64,000 nucleotides of DNA from CAYWBU01 sp942491525. GTDB lineage: Bacteria; Desulfobacterota; Desulfomonilia; UBA1062. The notes beneath the pieces were generated by a model. That model made no database searches, had not been told where the DNA came from, and was given only the letters and a program-made list of their open reading frames with translations. Position 1 is the first letter of the stretch. Each line of letters starts with the position of its first letter. The translations under genes were made by a program, and so were the position numbers. This document shows positions 8,386-17,522 of this stretch, in pieces. Where the stretch lies: positions 122,174 through 186,173 of the forward strand of contig CALOBW010000016.1 in assembly GCA_942491525.1 (NCBI GenBank). The letters are read 5' to 3'.

Positions 8386-9294
8386 ATGATCATCGATCAA
8401 CCCGGCCGGATTGCCGAGAGGCTCTATATGCTTGGCAGTGCCGACATGCCGGTCTATCTGCTGGATGGGGCAAGGCCGGTCATTTTCGACACTGGCTTTG
8501 CGTTTATGGCGGATCTGTACATTCAGTCCATCAAAGCTGTTCTTGGTGAGCGGCAACCTGCCTACTGTCTCCTGACTCACTCTCACTTTGACCACCTGGG
8601 ATCGACCGCCTATCTGAAGGAGGCTTTTCCGGGGATGCGGATCGGGGCTTCAGCCAGGGTGGCTGCAATTTTGAAACGGCCCAACGCGGTTGACACCATC
8701 TCTTTTTTGACTGCTGCGGCAGTGGAGATGGTTCAGGCCGAAGGCTATGTTGTTCCGTCGGATAAGCCCTTTCGGGCTTTTGATGTTGATATGATCCTCG
8801 AAGATTGCGATCAATTGAGCATTGATGACGGGCTCGATCTGATCGCCATGACAACCCCGGGGCACACCCGTGATATGCTCAGTTACTATGCGCCGCAGAT
8901 CAGAACTATCTTTGCCGGAGAGGCTGCCGGTATCCGGGATTATACGGGCTATATCTTCTGCGATTTCCTGGTTGAGTACGGGCTCTTCTGTGAATCCCTT
9001 GACCGACTGGCCGCCTTGGATTGCGAGACCATTTGTCTTGGGCACTACTTTGCCTTGACCGGCGAGGATGCGCGCTCGCATCTGCCGGAGGCGCGCCGGC
9101 AGAGCCGGAGGTTCTTGGACTGGGTGGTTGATCTGCTCGAGCGCGAGGGTGGCGACATGTTAAAAGTTTCACAGGAAATACGGGCCGTGGAGTACGATGC
9201 CAAGCAGGGACCCAAACAGCCGGAGCCGGCCTATATGCTCAATCTTAATGCCCGCCTGAAAGCTGTTCAGAATCACATTCACAATCACTGTTGA
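8386..9294 (+). CDS. Metallo-beta-lactamase-fold hydrolase
   Basis: A 302-residue protein of the MBL superfamily. The di-metal motif HSHFDH is present (THSHFDHLGS), followed by a second metal site in TTPGHTRDM and later GEAAG and LGHY segments that complete the expected ligand set. There is no signal peptide, so it should act in the cytoplasm. The superfamily includes glyoxalase II, lactonases and other hydrolases, and the exact substrate is not determinable. The start follows GAGGAGG closely. It lies 41 bases after the response regulator and may be co-transcribed with it. Confidence 0.85.
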   Translation: MIIDQPGRIAERLYMLGSADMPVYLLDGARPVIFDTGFAFMADLYIQSIKAVLGERQPAYCLLTHSHFDHLGSTAYLKEAFPGMRIGASARVAAILKRPNAVDTISFLTAAAVEMVQAEGYVVPSDKPFRAFDVDMILEDCDQLSIDDGLDLIAMTTPGHTRDMLSYYAPQIRTIFAGEAAGIRDYTGYIFCDFLVEYGLFCESLDRLAALDCETICLGHYFALTGEDARSHLPEARRQSRRFLDWVVDLLEREGGDMLKVSQEIRAVEYDAKQGPKQPEPAYMLNLNARLKAVQNHIHNHC

Positions 9295-9616
9295 AATAAT
9301 TCTCCGAGTATGGTTTTATTCTGTTAAATATTTTACATTACCTGCTCTGTCAGGTTTAGGGGTGGTTATAGCTTAGAGGGAAGTTAAATAATTCACCGTA
9401 ACATGTCTGCGGTATTTCTGCATTTTTTCATCTCTTGATCAGAGTTGATTTGCGAATGAATTGTTTGACTTTTCTTTATGGAAGTTATAACCGTAAGCGT
9501 CGGTCGGTAATGTGATGCGGGCTGCTTGTACGAGGGAAAAATTGTTTTACGGGCCATGTATCATGTTTCTGATTGCTGACATTGTTTAGATAACTTTTTT
9601 AAAGGAGATGTGTAGT
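9295..9616. other. AT-rich 322-bp intergenic leader
   Basis: No open reading frame or convincing RNA structure is seen here. The stretch is clearly richer in A and T than its flanks. A TTGACT (9465-9470) and a TATAAC (9486-9491) are separated by only 15 bases, so I do not call them a firm promoter. The region presumably carries the promoter and a long leader of the epimerase gene at 9617, whose codons look strongly biased towards a few preferred ones. Confidence 0.5.
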
Positions 9617-11164
9617 ATGGCAAAGAAGACAGTCTTTATTACCGGAACCTCTGGTTCCATGGGCGGATTTGGTCTCGCTGAGCTGATGAAGCAGCGCGAC
9701 AAGTTCGACATTGTTACTTTGGTCAGACCTTCCAGAAAGAACAAAGAAGCTATGCTCGATATGATCGGTGAGCCCGGCATCAAAATCGTCTGGGGCGATT
9801 TGACCGTTTACGAGGATGTTCTCGAGTGTGTAACCGGCGCTGACTATGTTGTGCATCCGGCCGCCTTTATTCCGCCGGCCGCCGACCATGATCCCGACAC
9901 CGCTTGGAAGATCAATGTTGGCTCCATGGAGAATATCGTCAAGGCCGTCAAGGCTCAGAAGGATCCCGACAGTGTTAAAGTTATCGGTATCGGTTCTGTT
10001 GCCGAGACCGGCGACCGTCTCTATCCTATTCATGTTGGCCGCTGCGGTGATCCGCTCAAGCCTTCCGTATATGATATGTATGCCTGTTCCAAGATCGCTG
10101 CTGAGCGCGTTCTGGCCGAGTCCGGCCTGAAGTACTGGGCCAGCTGTCGCCAGACCTACATCGCCATTCCCGATACCATGAGTCTGATGGATCCCATCAT
10201 GTTCCACCAGCCCATCAACACCTGTATCGAGTTCTGTACCGGTCAGGATGCCGGCCGCCTCTGTGCTGCTGCCTGTCAGGAAGATGTTCCCGAGGAGTTC
10301 TGGGGCAAATTCTATAACGTTGGCGGCGGCGAAAAGGCCCGTATCACCTTCATGGGTCTGATGGACGGCGTCTTCGGTCTGCTCGGCATGGGCAAGGCCA
10401 CCGATATCTTTGAGCGCAACTGGTTCACCCTCAGAAACTTCCACTGTCAGTGGTATGAGGATTCAGACAGACTTGAAGAGATGCTGCACTACAGAAGCCA
10501 GGGCTTCGATGAGTACCTGCAGACCATCTGGGAGGGTTCACCCCTCTACGTCAAGCTGCCGGCTTACCCCGGCGTTAAGCAGATCATGGCTCTGCCCATC
10601 GTCAAGAAGGCCCTCAAGAAGTTCATGATGGAGCCTCAGGCTGCCGGCGGTCCCGACTGTACCCAGTACTGGATCAACAACAACGTTGAGGGCCGTATCA
10701 GCTCCTTCTACAAGTCCAAGGAAGACTGGGCCAAGATTCCGGATTGGGGTGTTGATATGCCCAAGATGGACATGGATCCCAAGATCCCGGCTGATTCCTA
10801 CACCCGACTCGACCACGGCTATGACGAGAGCAAGGGTATTGAGGGGCTTGAGCTTAAGGATCTGCAGGGCATTGCCAAGTTCCGCGGCGGCGAGCTGCTG
10901 AGCAAGAAGTACACCAAGGGCGATATCTACACACCGCTCAAGTGGAAGTGCTGGCAGGGTCATGAGTTTGAGGCTACTGTGAACATCATCGTTCGCGGCG
11001 GTCACTTCTGTCCCGACTGCGTTCCGCCCAAGAACGGCTGGAACTGGGATGCAGAGGCCAAGAACAATCCGTTCTTCGCTCAGGTCTGGTATGTTAACCA
11101 CGACAAGGACGAGGCCAACTACTATCCGCCCGACTGCTACAAAGACACCGTGGGTAAGAAGTAA
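9617..11164 (+). CDS. NAD-dependent epimerase-like protein with C-terminal zinc ribbon (copy 1)
   Basis: A 515-residue protein. The N-terminal Rossmann fold has the nucleotide-binding loop TGTSGSMGG and the extended-SDR catalytic YxxxK (YACSK), as in NAD-dependent epimerases/dehydratases. The last about 90 residues hold a zinc-ribbon-like domain (WKCWQGHEFEA, then GGHFCPDC), matching the W-C-GH-CPxC pattern of a probable zinc-ribbon family. A central about 150-residue region is not recognised. Start 9617 is preferred over the in-frame ATG at 9608, which overlaps the AAGGAG site and breaks alignment with the paralogue downstream. Codon use is strongly biased, suggesting high expression. Substrate is unknown. 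Confidence 0.82.
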   Translation: MAKKTVFITGTSGSMGGFGLAELMKQRDKFDIVTLVRPSRKNKEAMLDMIGEPGIKIVWGDLTVYEDVLECVTGADYVVHPAAFIPPAADHDPDTAWKINVGSMENIVKAVKAQKDPDSVKVIGIGSVAETGDRLYPIHVGRCGDPLKPSVYDMYACSKIAAERVLAESGLKYWASCRQTYIAIPDTMSLMDPIMFHQPINTCIEFCTGQDAGRLCAAACQEDVPEEFWGKFYNVGGGEKARITFMGLMDGVFGLLGMGKATDIFERNWFTLRNFHCQWYEDSDRLEEMLHYRSQGFDEYLQTIWEGSPLYVKLPAYPGVKQIMALPIVKKALKKFMMEPQAAGGPDCTQYWINNNVEGRISSFYKSKEDWAKIPDWGVDMPKMDMDPKIPADSYTRLDHGYDESKGIEGLELKDLQGIAKFRGGELLSKKYTKGDIYTPLKWKCWQGHEFEATVNIIVRGGHFCPDCVPPKNGWNWDAEAKNNPFFAQVWYVNHDKDEANYYPPDCYKDTVGKK

Positions 11165-11186
11165 GCATCAACAACTGATTGCAAAA

Positions 11187-11215
11187 GGGGCAGCCGCTTG
11201 GCTGCCCCTTTTTTT
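11187..11215 (+). terminator. Rho-independent terminator after epimerase copy 1
   Basis: A perfect 9-bp stem GGGGCAGCC/GGCTGCCCC with a GCTT loop is followed by seven T residues. It separates the two paralogous genes into distinct transcripts. Confidence 0.93.
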
Positions 11216-11311
11216 GTGCCTTCCTTGGTCTATTGACAACCCGGATCTTAGTATTAACCTGGAAATATTCTGCATTTTTGCGGGTAATCATATTCAATAG
11301 GAGGTTTAAGG

Positions 11312-12832
11312 ATGTCTAAGAAGAAAGTTTTTATTACGGGGACCACTGGATCAATGGGAGGGGCAGGTCTTAAGGAGCTGCTTAAGCGGCGTGACAGGTT
11401 TGATATTGTTACCCTGGTCAGGCCGTCCCAGAAGAATAAACAGGCCATGCTTGATCTGATTGGTGAAAAGGGGCTCAAGATTGTCTGGGGCGATCTGACA
11501 AACTATGATGATGTGCTGGAGTGCGTGACTGGCGCTGACATCGTGCTGCATCCGGCGGCCTTTATCGCGCCGGCGGCTGACCATGATCCAGAGACGGCCC
11601 GCAAGATTAACGTCGGCTCGATTGAGAATATCGTCAAGGCCATCAAGGCCCAACCCGACCCTGATGGGATCAAGCTGGTCAACATCGGTTCGGTGGCCAT
11701 GACCGGCGACCGGCTCTATCCGATCCATGTGGGGCGCACCGGTGATCCATTCAAGCCCAGTATCTATGATGCCTATGCCTGTACAAAGATTGATGCCGAG
11801 CGGGTGGTTGCCGAATCGGGCCTGAAGTACTGGGTCAGCTGTCGGCAGACCTTTGTGGCCGTGCCTGACACCATGGCCCTGATGGACCCCATCATGTATC
11901 ATCAGCCCCTTGAAACCTGCATCGAGTTTTGTACGGCCCACGATGCGGGTCTGCTGCTGGCCAATGCCTGTGAGGATGATGTGCCCGAGGAGTTCTGGCG
12001 CAGATTTTACAATATCGGTGGTGGCGCCAGGGCCCGGGTAACATTTCTGGAGCTGATGGAGAGGGTCTTCGGTGCGCTGGGGATGGGTAAGCCGGCCGAG
12101 ATCATGGAACGCAACTGGTTTGCCCTTAGAAACTTCCACTGCCAGTGGTTTGAGGATTCGGATATATTGAATAGCTATCTGCACTACCAGACCATGGGCA
12201 TTGATGAGTATGTGCAGTCGATTCTGGATGGATCGCCCTGGTATGTGACCCTGCCCAACAAACCGGTTGTCAACCAGATTATGGGCTTCAAGCCGGTCAA
12301 GGATAGCATAAAGCGTTTTGTGATGCAGCCGCTGGCCCACAACACTCCTGACTGCACGATGTACTGGATTAATAACGACATGCAGAGCCGGATCTCCTCC
12401 TTCTTCAAGGATAAGCAGACCTGGGGGCAGGTGGGTTCGGATTGGTCTGATATCCGGCGGCCAAGCTTTGATGACTATCGGCGTCTGGATCACGGCTATG
12501 ATGAACAAAAAGACAGTCAGGATCTCGGTCTGGATGAGATGCAGAGTGCCGCCCAGTTCAGAGGTGGAGCCTGCCTTTCGGATAAGATGAAGAATGGTGA
12601 TCTGTATACCAAGCTCAAGTGGCAGTGTTGGCGCGGCCATCAGTTTGAGCTGACGCCCAATGCCGTGCTCAAGGGTGGCCACTGGTGCCCGGAGTGTCTG
12701 CCATCAAAGGGCGGCTGGGATTTTGATGCCGAGGCCAAGCATAATCCATTTTTTGCCCAGGTCTGGTATCCCAATCATGATTCGGATGAGTCCAACTACT
12801 ATGCGCCTGACTGCTATAAGGATATCATTTAG
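11312..12832 (+). CDS. NAD-dependent epimerase-like protein with C-terminal zinc ribbon (copy 2)
   Basis: A 506-residue paralogue of the preceding gene, similar over its whole length: TGTTGSMGG nucleotide loop, YACTK catalytic pair, the long shared middle region, and the terminal zinc-ribbon motifs (WQCWRGHQFEL, then GGHWCPEC). Both end with a shared block containing EAKHNPFFAQVWY and YYAPDCYKD. TAGGAGG precedes the ATG. Codon use is less biased than in copy 1, so the two copies may be expressed at different levels or on different occasions. The gene has its own terminator. The fusion suggests a dedicated metal-stabilised C-terminal interface, but its role is unknown. Confidence 0.82.
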   Translation: MSKKKVFITGTTGSMGGAGLKELLKRRDRFDIVTLVRPSQKNKQAMLDLIGEKGLKIVWGDLTNYDDVLECVTGADIVLHPAAFIAPAADHDPETARKINVGSIENIVKAIKAQPDPDGIKLVNIGSVAMTGDRLYPIHVGRTGDPFKPSIYDAYACTKIDAERVVAESGLKYWVSCRQTFVAVPDTMALMDPIMYHQPLETCIEFCTAHDAGLLLANACEDDVPEEFWRRFYNIGGGARARVTFLELMERVFGALGMGKPAEIMERNWFALRNFHCQWFEDSDILNSYLHYQTMGIDEYVQSILDGSPWYVTLPNKPVVNQIMGFKPVKDSIKRFVMQPLAHNTPDCTMYWINNDMQSRISSFFKDKQTWGQVGSDWSDIRRPSFDDYRRLDHGYDEQKDSQDLGLDEMQSAAQFRGGACLSDKMKNGDLYTKLKWQCWRGHQFELTPNAVLKGGHWCPECLPSKGGWDFDAEAKHNPFFAQVWYPNHDSDESNYYAPDCYKDII

Positions 12833-12855
12833 AGGCACTGCGCAATATATTGGGA

Positions 12856-12881
12856 GGGCGGCCCGCTGGGCCGCCCTTTTT
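12856..12881 (+). terminator. Rho-independent terminator after epimerase copy 2
   Basis: A perfect 9-bp stem GGGCGGCCC/GGGCCGCCC with a GCT loop and five following T residues, 23 bases past the stop codon. Confidence 0.9.
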
Positions 12882-12942
12882 GTTATTGCGGTCAATGGAG
12901 CGACGTGGCAACTTCAGGTAAACTGATTATCAGGAGTTGCCA

Positions 12943-13713
12943 TTGAAAGAGTTTGATCGTTTGGTTGAGATTATTAAGACCCTCAGGGCTCCCGGCGGCT
13001 GTCCCTGGGATGCTGAGCAGAACCACGCTTCCATTGCGCCCTGTGCCGTGGAAGAGGCCTATGAGCTGTTGGAGGCCATCGAGAGTGATGACCCCGAGCA
13101 TATCAAGGAGGAGCTTGGCGATGTCTTGCTGCAGGCTGTCTTTCACAGCGAGATCGCCCGCGATGAGGGCCGCTTCGGCCTTGAGGATGTGCTCGAAGTG
13201 CTGAACAGTAAGCTTGTCAGTCGCCATCCGCACGTATTTGGGGATACTGAAGTTGCAGATTCCAAAGAGGTCAAGCGCAACTGGGATGAGCTCAAGAAGC
13301 AGGAGAAGACCAAGCAGGACCGCGAATCAATTCTGGACGGCCTGCCTAAAGATCTTCCGGCCCTCATGACGGCCAAGAAACTGCAGTCGCGGGCGGCCAA
13401 GGTCGGTTTTGACTGGCCGGATGTCTCCGGTGTGATCGATAAGGTCAAGGAGGAGGCTGACGAGCTGCAGCATGAGATCAATGAGCATAACTATGACCTG
13501 ATGGAGGCTGAGATCGGCGATCTGCTCTTTTCGATTGTCAATTTGGCGCGCTTCTGTAAGGTTGATCCGGAGCGTGCTCTCAGACGCACCAATGCTAAGT
13601 TCAGGCAGCGTTTCTCTGCGATAGAGAGGGCGGCCGGTCAGCAGGGGCGAAATCTCTCTGACATGTCCCTTGGTGAGATGGACGCCATCTGGGAAGCGGC
13701 CAAAAAGAATTAG
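12943..13713 (+). CDS. mazG: MazG-type nucleoside triphosphate pyrophosphohydrolase
   Basis: A 256-residue enzyme that hydrolyses (d)NTPs to monophosphates and pyrophosphate, a housekeeping and stress function. The duplicated MazG helical domain is visible: GGCPWDAEQNHASI, EEAYELLEAI and the metal-binding EELGDVLLQ in the first half, and EEADELQHEI with EAEIGDLLFS in the second. A TTG start at 12943 is chosen because AGGAG ends six bases before it. The earlier TTG at 12937 would abut that site. It is followed by a small membrane-protein gene. Confidence 0.92.
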   Translation: MKEFDRLVEIIKTLRAPGGCPWDAEQNHASIAPCAVEEAYELLEAIESDDPEHIKEELGDVLLQAVFHSEIARDEGRFGLEDVLEVLNSKLVSRHPHVFGDTEVADSKEVKRNWDELKKQEKTKQDRESILDGLPKDLPALMTAKKLQSRAAKVGFDWPDVSGVIDKVKEEADELQHEINEHNYDLMEAEIGDLLFSIVNLARFCKVDPERALRRTNAKFRQRFSAIERAAGQQGRNLSDMSLGEMDAIWEAAKKN

Positions 13714-13764
13714 ATCTTTATTCAATTAATTTGATGCGATATAGCAGCTTGAGGGAGTTTGATT

Positions 13765-14073
13765 GTGTCAGGAATTCAGGAAATATTGCTGATTGTTGCC
13801 GTTGTTTTCGGTGTGCTTATTCTGCCGCGTTACCTGCCGGGCAACCGTCCGGTCAAAAAGAAACCGCGGACCGTTAAGGTCGGCTTGCGTATCGGCATAG
13901 TGCTCTCAGCGGTTTGGCTGGTGCTGTCCACGCTCTATCTGCAGCCCTGGAAAGGCGGCCTTGTGCTTTATGTTGGCTTGGGGCCGGGGGTTGTGGCTTT
14001 GGGATGGGGTGTCTGCTGGGTTGTTGCCGGGGTCATACAGGGGCGCAAGTCCGCGGAACGGGCTGAAGAATAA
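13765..14073 (+). CDS. Small multi-pass membrane protein
   Basis: A 102-residue protein with three apparent hydrophobic segments (about 4-22, 41-61 and 66-92) separated by basic loops (RPVKKKPRTVK after the first). The GTG at 13765 is taken as the start since GAGGGAG lies seven bases ahead. No family is recognised. It lies 51 bases after mazG in the same direction. Confidence 0.65.
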   Translation: MSGIQEILLIVAVVFGVLILPRYLPGNRPVKKKPRTVKVGLRIGIVLSAVWLVLSTLYLQPWKGGLVLYVGLGPGVVALGWGVCWVVAGVIQGRKSAERAEE

Positions 14074-14144
14074 CTTTTTCTTGTTTGATACAGTTGTCTA
14101 CGTTACTCTTTGCGAGTCACATTTAATTTTGTAGGAGGTATTTG

Positions 14145-14384
14145 ATGTTGAAACTTCTGAGACCCATGCTGGTGGTCAACGCCACCTTGGGAAACCTGCT
14201 CTTTGCACTGCTCATTACCGCCCGCAGCATCATCAAGTCGCGCGGCGCTGGTAAGTCTCTGAATATAATCGGTCGTATGCATTATCCGGTTGCCAGACTT
14301 TTTGTCGTTTTTGTCGGTTTGCATCTGCTTATGAATCTCAGCTACTTTAAAACTGTAGCTACGGACCTGGTTGCAGCCGAGTAG
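14145..14384 (+). CDS. Small membrane protein
   Basis: A 79-residue protein with two hydrophobic stretches (about residues 9-27 and 50-66) joined by a basic loop (ARSIIKSRGAGKS). AGGAGG precedes the ATG by six bases. No family is recognised. The following gene starts four bases after its stop and has no visible Shine-Dalgarno, so the two are probably translationally coupled. Confidence 0.65.
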   Translation: MLKLLRPMLVVNATLGNLLFALLITARSIIKSRGAGKSLNIIGRMHYPVARLFVVFVGLHLLMNLSYFKTVATDLVAAE

Positions 14385-14388
14385 CATC

Positions 14389-15111
14389 ATGACAAGCTAT
14401 GAACGTTACAGAAGCGCTTTGCACGGCAACGCCTCCGAGATGGTCAGCAGTTTCCTGCACAACCGCTGGGAGGACCTTCCGGATATTGTCAAGGGTATCA
14501 CCGCCAAGAAGGTTGATCTGACGCAGATCAGCACTACCGGACTTGAAGAGTATTATATCCGTCTGGTGCACGGCTTTGCGGTCGTGGATGGTCTGATGAC
14601 CTGCCTCAGGGACATTGAAAACTATCTGGAGGATATACCGGATTCAGCCAACCGCGTGCGCTATCTCTACATTCATGTGGAGGAGTATCTCAAAGAGGCC
14701 GCCGTTCTGCGTGAAAAGATGCAGGACTATCTCAAGTCCATTCCGCGGCTCTATCGCCGCGACACCTACTATCAGCAGCTCTTGGGTTCCATCTCGGCCA
14801 TCTCGGTCAATGTGGACCGGATCTTCAATGAGGTGCTGAATGTCAAAGGGGATTCCATCTTCGGCTCCCATATGCGGGATGAGCAGCTTGACCTGGTGCT
14901 GGCCTTTGAAAACTACCCCATCGAACGCGATGCAACTTTTATCTCGCGCAGCGACAAAGAGTTCCGGCAGGTCAAGGAGCGCTGGCAGGTGGCCATCGCC
15001 GAGCATAACCTGAAGATTAAGGCCTGTCTGGAAGATAGTTTTGCCGAGTTGCTGGATCTGATCTTTGATGAGGAGCAGAATATCAAGATCCCCAAGGGCT
15101 ATCGCTCCTGA
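14389..15111 (+). CDS. Uncharacterised helical cytoplasmic protein
   Basis: A 240-residue soluble protein of unknown family. It is rich in Leu, Glu, Arg and Tyr and appears mostly alpha-helical, with no signal peptide, membrane segment or recognisable catalytic motif. The ATG at 14389 lies four bases after the upstream membrane-protein stop. An upstream in-frame start overlapping that gene is less likely. The pairing with a tiny membrane protein suggests a membrane-associated pair, which is inference only. Confidence 0.65.
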   Translation: MTSYERYRSALHGNASEMVSSFLHNRWEDLPDIVKGITAKKVDLTQISTTGLEEYYIRLVHGFAVVDGLMTCLRDIENYLEDIPDSANRVRYLYIHVEEYLKEAAVLREKMQDYLKSIPRLYRRDTYYQQLLGSISAISVNVDRIFNEVLNVKGDSIFGSHMRDEQLDLVLAFENYPIERDATFISRSDKEFRQVKERWQVAIAEHNLKIKACLEDSFAELLDLIFDEEQNIKIPKGYRS

Positions 15112-15116
15112 AGATA

Positions 15117-15142
15117 GGGCAGGATCAGATCCTGCCCCTTTT
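15117..15142. terminator. Terminator hairpin between convergent genes
   Basis: The stem GGGCAGGAT/ATCCTGCCC with a three-base loop is followed by C and TTTT on the plus strand. It lies between the helical protein gene and the end of the nifU-like gene on the other strand, and could serve both directions, though the minus-strand T-tract is weaker. Confidence 0.75.
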
Positions 15143-15143
15143 G

Positions 15144-15746
15144 TTATTTGTCGCTGAAGTGCAGTTTGACGTATCTCTCAAGGACGGCGTTAGCCTCGTC
15201 CTTGCATTCACCGCAGGCGGTGCCGATCTTGGTCATCTCCTGCAGTTCGTAGTAGCTGCGGGCGCCTTCCAGGACGGCCTCTTCGATCTCGTGGTCGGTA
15301 ACTTCCATGCACTGGCAGACCACTTTGGCCTCCTCGTGTTCAACTTTGTCGGCCAGGCCGTTCTTGGCATAGTAGTCGTTGATGGCCATTCTGAGGGCCT
15401 TGTCGCCGAGGACCGAGCAGTGGATCTTGTTGTCGGGCAGTCCGCCCAGCTTGGCGGTGATGTCCTTGGGGGTCAGTTTGTAGGCCTCATCAAGGGGCAT
15501 GCCCTTGACCATCTCCGAAAGCATGGAGGTGCTGGCGATGGCGCTGGCGCAGCCGTAGGTCTGCCATTTGCAGTCGGTTATGATGCCCTTCTCCTTGTCC
15601 ACCTGGATGTAGACGACCATTTCGTCGCCGCATTTAACGCTGCCGGTTTCGCCTTTGCCGTCAAAGGGGTAGTCGGCCTCATCCATCAGGATGTTCTTGG
15701 GGTGCATGAAGTGTTCCTTAACTGAGTCGGTATATACCCAATCCAT
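15144..15746 (-). CDS. nifU: Iron-sulfur cluster scaffold: IscU domain fused to BFD-like [2Fe-2S] domain
   Basis: A 200-residue scaffold on which Fe-S clusters are built from sulfur delivered by NifS. The IscU-type N-domain has the three ligand cysteines Cys39 (CGD), Cys66 (YGCAS) and Cys110 (KIHCS), plus Asp41. The C-terminal domain has the CxC...CxxC pattern of bacterioferritin-associated ferredoxin (Cys144, Cys146, Cys178, Cys181). A C-terminal Nfu domain of classical NifU is missing. IscU-BFD fusions are known from epsilon- and delta-type proteobacteria. Its ATG shares one base with the nifS stop (TAATG), and its AGGAGG site is inside the nifS coding end. Confidence 0.92.
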   Translation of the reverse strand: MDWVYTDSVKEHFMHPKNILMDEADYPFDGKGETGSVKCGDEMVVYIQVDKEKGIITDCKWQTYGCASAIASTSMLSEMVKGMPLDEAYKLTPKDITAKLGGLPDNKIHCSVLGDKALRMAINDYYAKNGLADKVEHEEAKVVCQCMEVTDHEIEEAVLEGARSYYELQEMTKIGTACGECKDEANAVLERYVKLHFSDK

Positions 15747-16918
15747 TATTTCCTCCTATATGCGCTGGACATCATGCGGATCTTCTCAATGATGCCGGGC
15801 AGTACGTCCAGCAGGCGTTCGATGTCTGATTCCTTGGTTTCACGGCCCATGCTGATGCGGATGGAGCCGTGGGCATATTCGACGGGCAGGCCGGTGGCCA
15901 GGATCACGTGGGACGGGTCCAGCGAACCCGAGGCGCAGGCCGAGCCGGTTGAGACGGCGATGCCCTCCAGGTCGAGGTAGAGCAGGATGGCCTCTCCTTC
16001 GGCGCCCTCGAATGAAACATTGACTGTACTCGAGAGGCTGTCGGTGGGGTGGCCGCTGAAGTAGACGTCCGGGATCTTGCCCTTGATGCCGTCGATCATG
16101 GCCTGCTTGTAGGCGCTCAGACGTTGATGTTCGGCATCCATCTCCAGGTGGCGCATCTCGGCAGCCTTGCCCATGCCGACGATGCCCAGCAGGTTCTCGG
16201 TGCCGGCGCGGCGGCCGTGCTCCTGGTGGCCGCCCTTGATCAGCGGGCAGAAGGGCACGCCCTTGCGCACGTAGAGGCCGCCGATGCCCTTGGGTCCGTA
16301 GATCTTGTGGCCCGAGAAGCTCAGGAAGTCCACGCCCAGCTCCTTGACGTCGATGGGCAGCTTGCCGACGGCCTGGACGGCGTCGGTATGCATCAGGGCG
16401 CCGTTGGCGTGCGCGATCTCGGTAATGGCTTTGATGTCCTGGATGGTTCCGATCTCGTTGTTGGCCATCATGACCGAAACGATACCGGTGGATGGTGAGA
16501 TTGTACTTTTAAGCTGCTCCATGTCGATCTTGCCGTCGCGGTCAACATTGAGGTAGGTGACGTTGATCATGCCTTTGGTCAGGTCCTTGGATGCCTCGAT
16601 GATGCAGGGGTGCTCGATGGATGTGGTTATCAAATTGGCGCCCATGCCCAGGTCGCATTTGCAGGGCTTGGTGTTGCAGCTCAACAGGGAGAGGACGGTG
16701 TTGTTGGCCTCTGAGCCGCTGCCGGCGAAGACGATCTCGTCATGCTCGGCGCCGATCAGGTCGGCCACCTGCTGGCGGGCCTCTTCGATCAGGGCGCGGG
16801 CAACTCTGCCGTAGGTGTGCATGCTGGAGGGATTACCATAGGCATCCATAGCATCAGTAATCGCCTTTTTAACCTCCGGATGAAGGGGGGTGGTGGCGTT
16901 ATTGTCAAAATATATCAT
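15746..16918 (-). CDS. nifS: Cysteine desulfurase (NifS/IscS family)
   Basis: A 390-residue PLP enzyme that takes sulfur from cysteine as a persulfide and passes it to the adjacent IscU-type scaffold. Visible are the N-terminal YFDNNATTPLHPEV, the GSGSEANN cofactor loop, MANNEIGT, HTDAVQAVGK, the PLP lysine in SFSGHKIYGPKG and the catalytic cysteine loop GSACASGS. GGAGG precedes the ATG. The gene is first in a two-gene operon with the IscU-BFD gene. A weak TTGAAG-17-TATAGG promoter candidate lies at 17030-17058 on the minus strand. Confidence 0.95.
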   Translation of the reverse strand: MIYFDNNATTPLHPEVKKAITDAMDAYGNPSSMHTYGRVARALIEEARQQVADLIGAEHDEIVFAGSGSEANNTVLSLLSCNTKPCKCDLGMGANLITTSIEHPCIIEASKDLTKGMINVTYLNVDRDGKIDMEQLKSTISPSTGIVSVMMANNEIGTIQDIKAITEIAHANGALMHTDAVQAVGKLPIDVKELGVDFLSFSGHKIYGPKGIGGLYVRKGVPFCPLIKGGHQEHGRRAGTENLLGIVGMGKAAEMRHLEMDAEHQRLSAYKQAMIDGIKGKIPDVYFSGHPTDSLSSTVNVSFEGAEGEAILLYLDLEGIAVSTGSACASGSLDPSHVILATGLPVEYAHGSIRISMGRETKESDIERLLDVLPGIIEKIRMMSSAYRRK

Positions 16919-17069
16919 CTATTCTGCCTCCGGGTCTGTAAATATCCTTAGTCCCTCCGGAACTTGAAGTCTAGTAAAAAAATAGCATTACTAGTTAATG
17001 TCCGATGGGGCTCTATTTCGGTTGACATACCTATAGTAAGATGTTCACCTGACTTCAAGAGGTATTGTT

Positions 17070-17522
17070 ATGAATAATCTGCTTAAAAAAATATTAGGTA
17101 CGACAGAGAGTGAAGCTGACGCAAGGCATGATGTCAAAATGGCAACCTCGGCCCTGCTGCTTGAGATGGCCGCCTCGGATGGTGATTGCAGCGCTCAGGA
17201 GCAGCAGCTGATCGTTGATATTCTGCAGGACAAGTTCGGACTGAGTTCCGCGGATGCAGCCGAACTGCTGGAGATGGCCGAGGCCGAGCGCCAAACCAGT
17301 ATCGATCTGTGGCATTTCACCAATGAGATCAATGTCAATTTTTCGAAAGCTGAAAAGCTTATGGTGATTGAGGCGATCTGGCAGGTCATCTATGCCGATG
17401 GCAGACTGGATAAGTATGAGGATTATCTGGTGCATCAGCTGGCGCGCCTGATGCGCATCGATCATGAGGATATGATCGCGGCCAAGCTGAAGGTGCGTGA
17501 CGCTCAGGGCAGCTTGCCCTGA
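17070..17522 (+). CDS. TerB-like protein
   Basis: A 150-residue, all-helical protein of the TerB-like family. Two acidic metal-site-like loops recur: ASDGDCSAQEQQLI near residue 34 and YADGRLDKYEDYL near residue 108, as in TerB proteins of tellurite-resistance and membrane-associated stress complexes. No other ter genes are nearby, so a specific tellurite role is not supported. AAGAGG precedes the ATG. The last 19 bases overlap the 3' end of the convergent gene inside a perfect palindrome. Confidence 0.8.
   Translation: MNNLLKKILGTTESEADARHDVKMATSALLLEMAASDGDCSAQEQQLIVDILQDKFGLSSADAAELLEMAEAERQTSIDLWHFTNEINVNFSKAEKLMVIEAIWQVIYADGRLDKYEDYLVHQLARLMRIDHEDMIAAKLKVRDAQGSLP

Noticed and set aside
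11351..12682. A 443-codon minus-strand open frame
   Set aside because: It is antisense to epimerase copy 2, with no ribosome binding site or family motif.
17022..17027. A perfect TTGACA before the TerB-like gene
   Set aside because: No acceptable -10 box is found 16-19 bases downstream; TATAGT is only four bases away.
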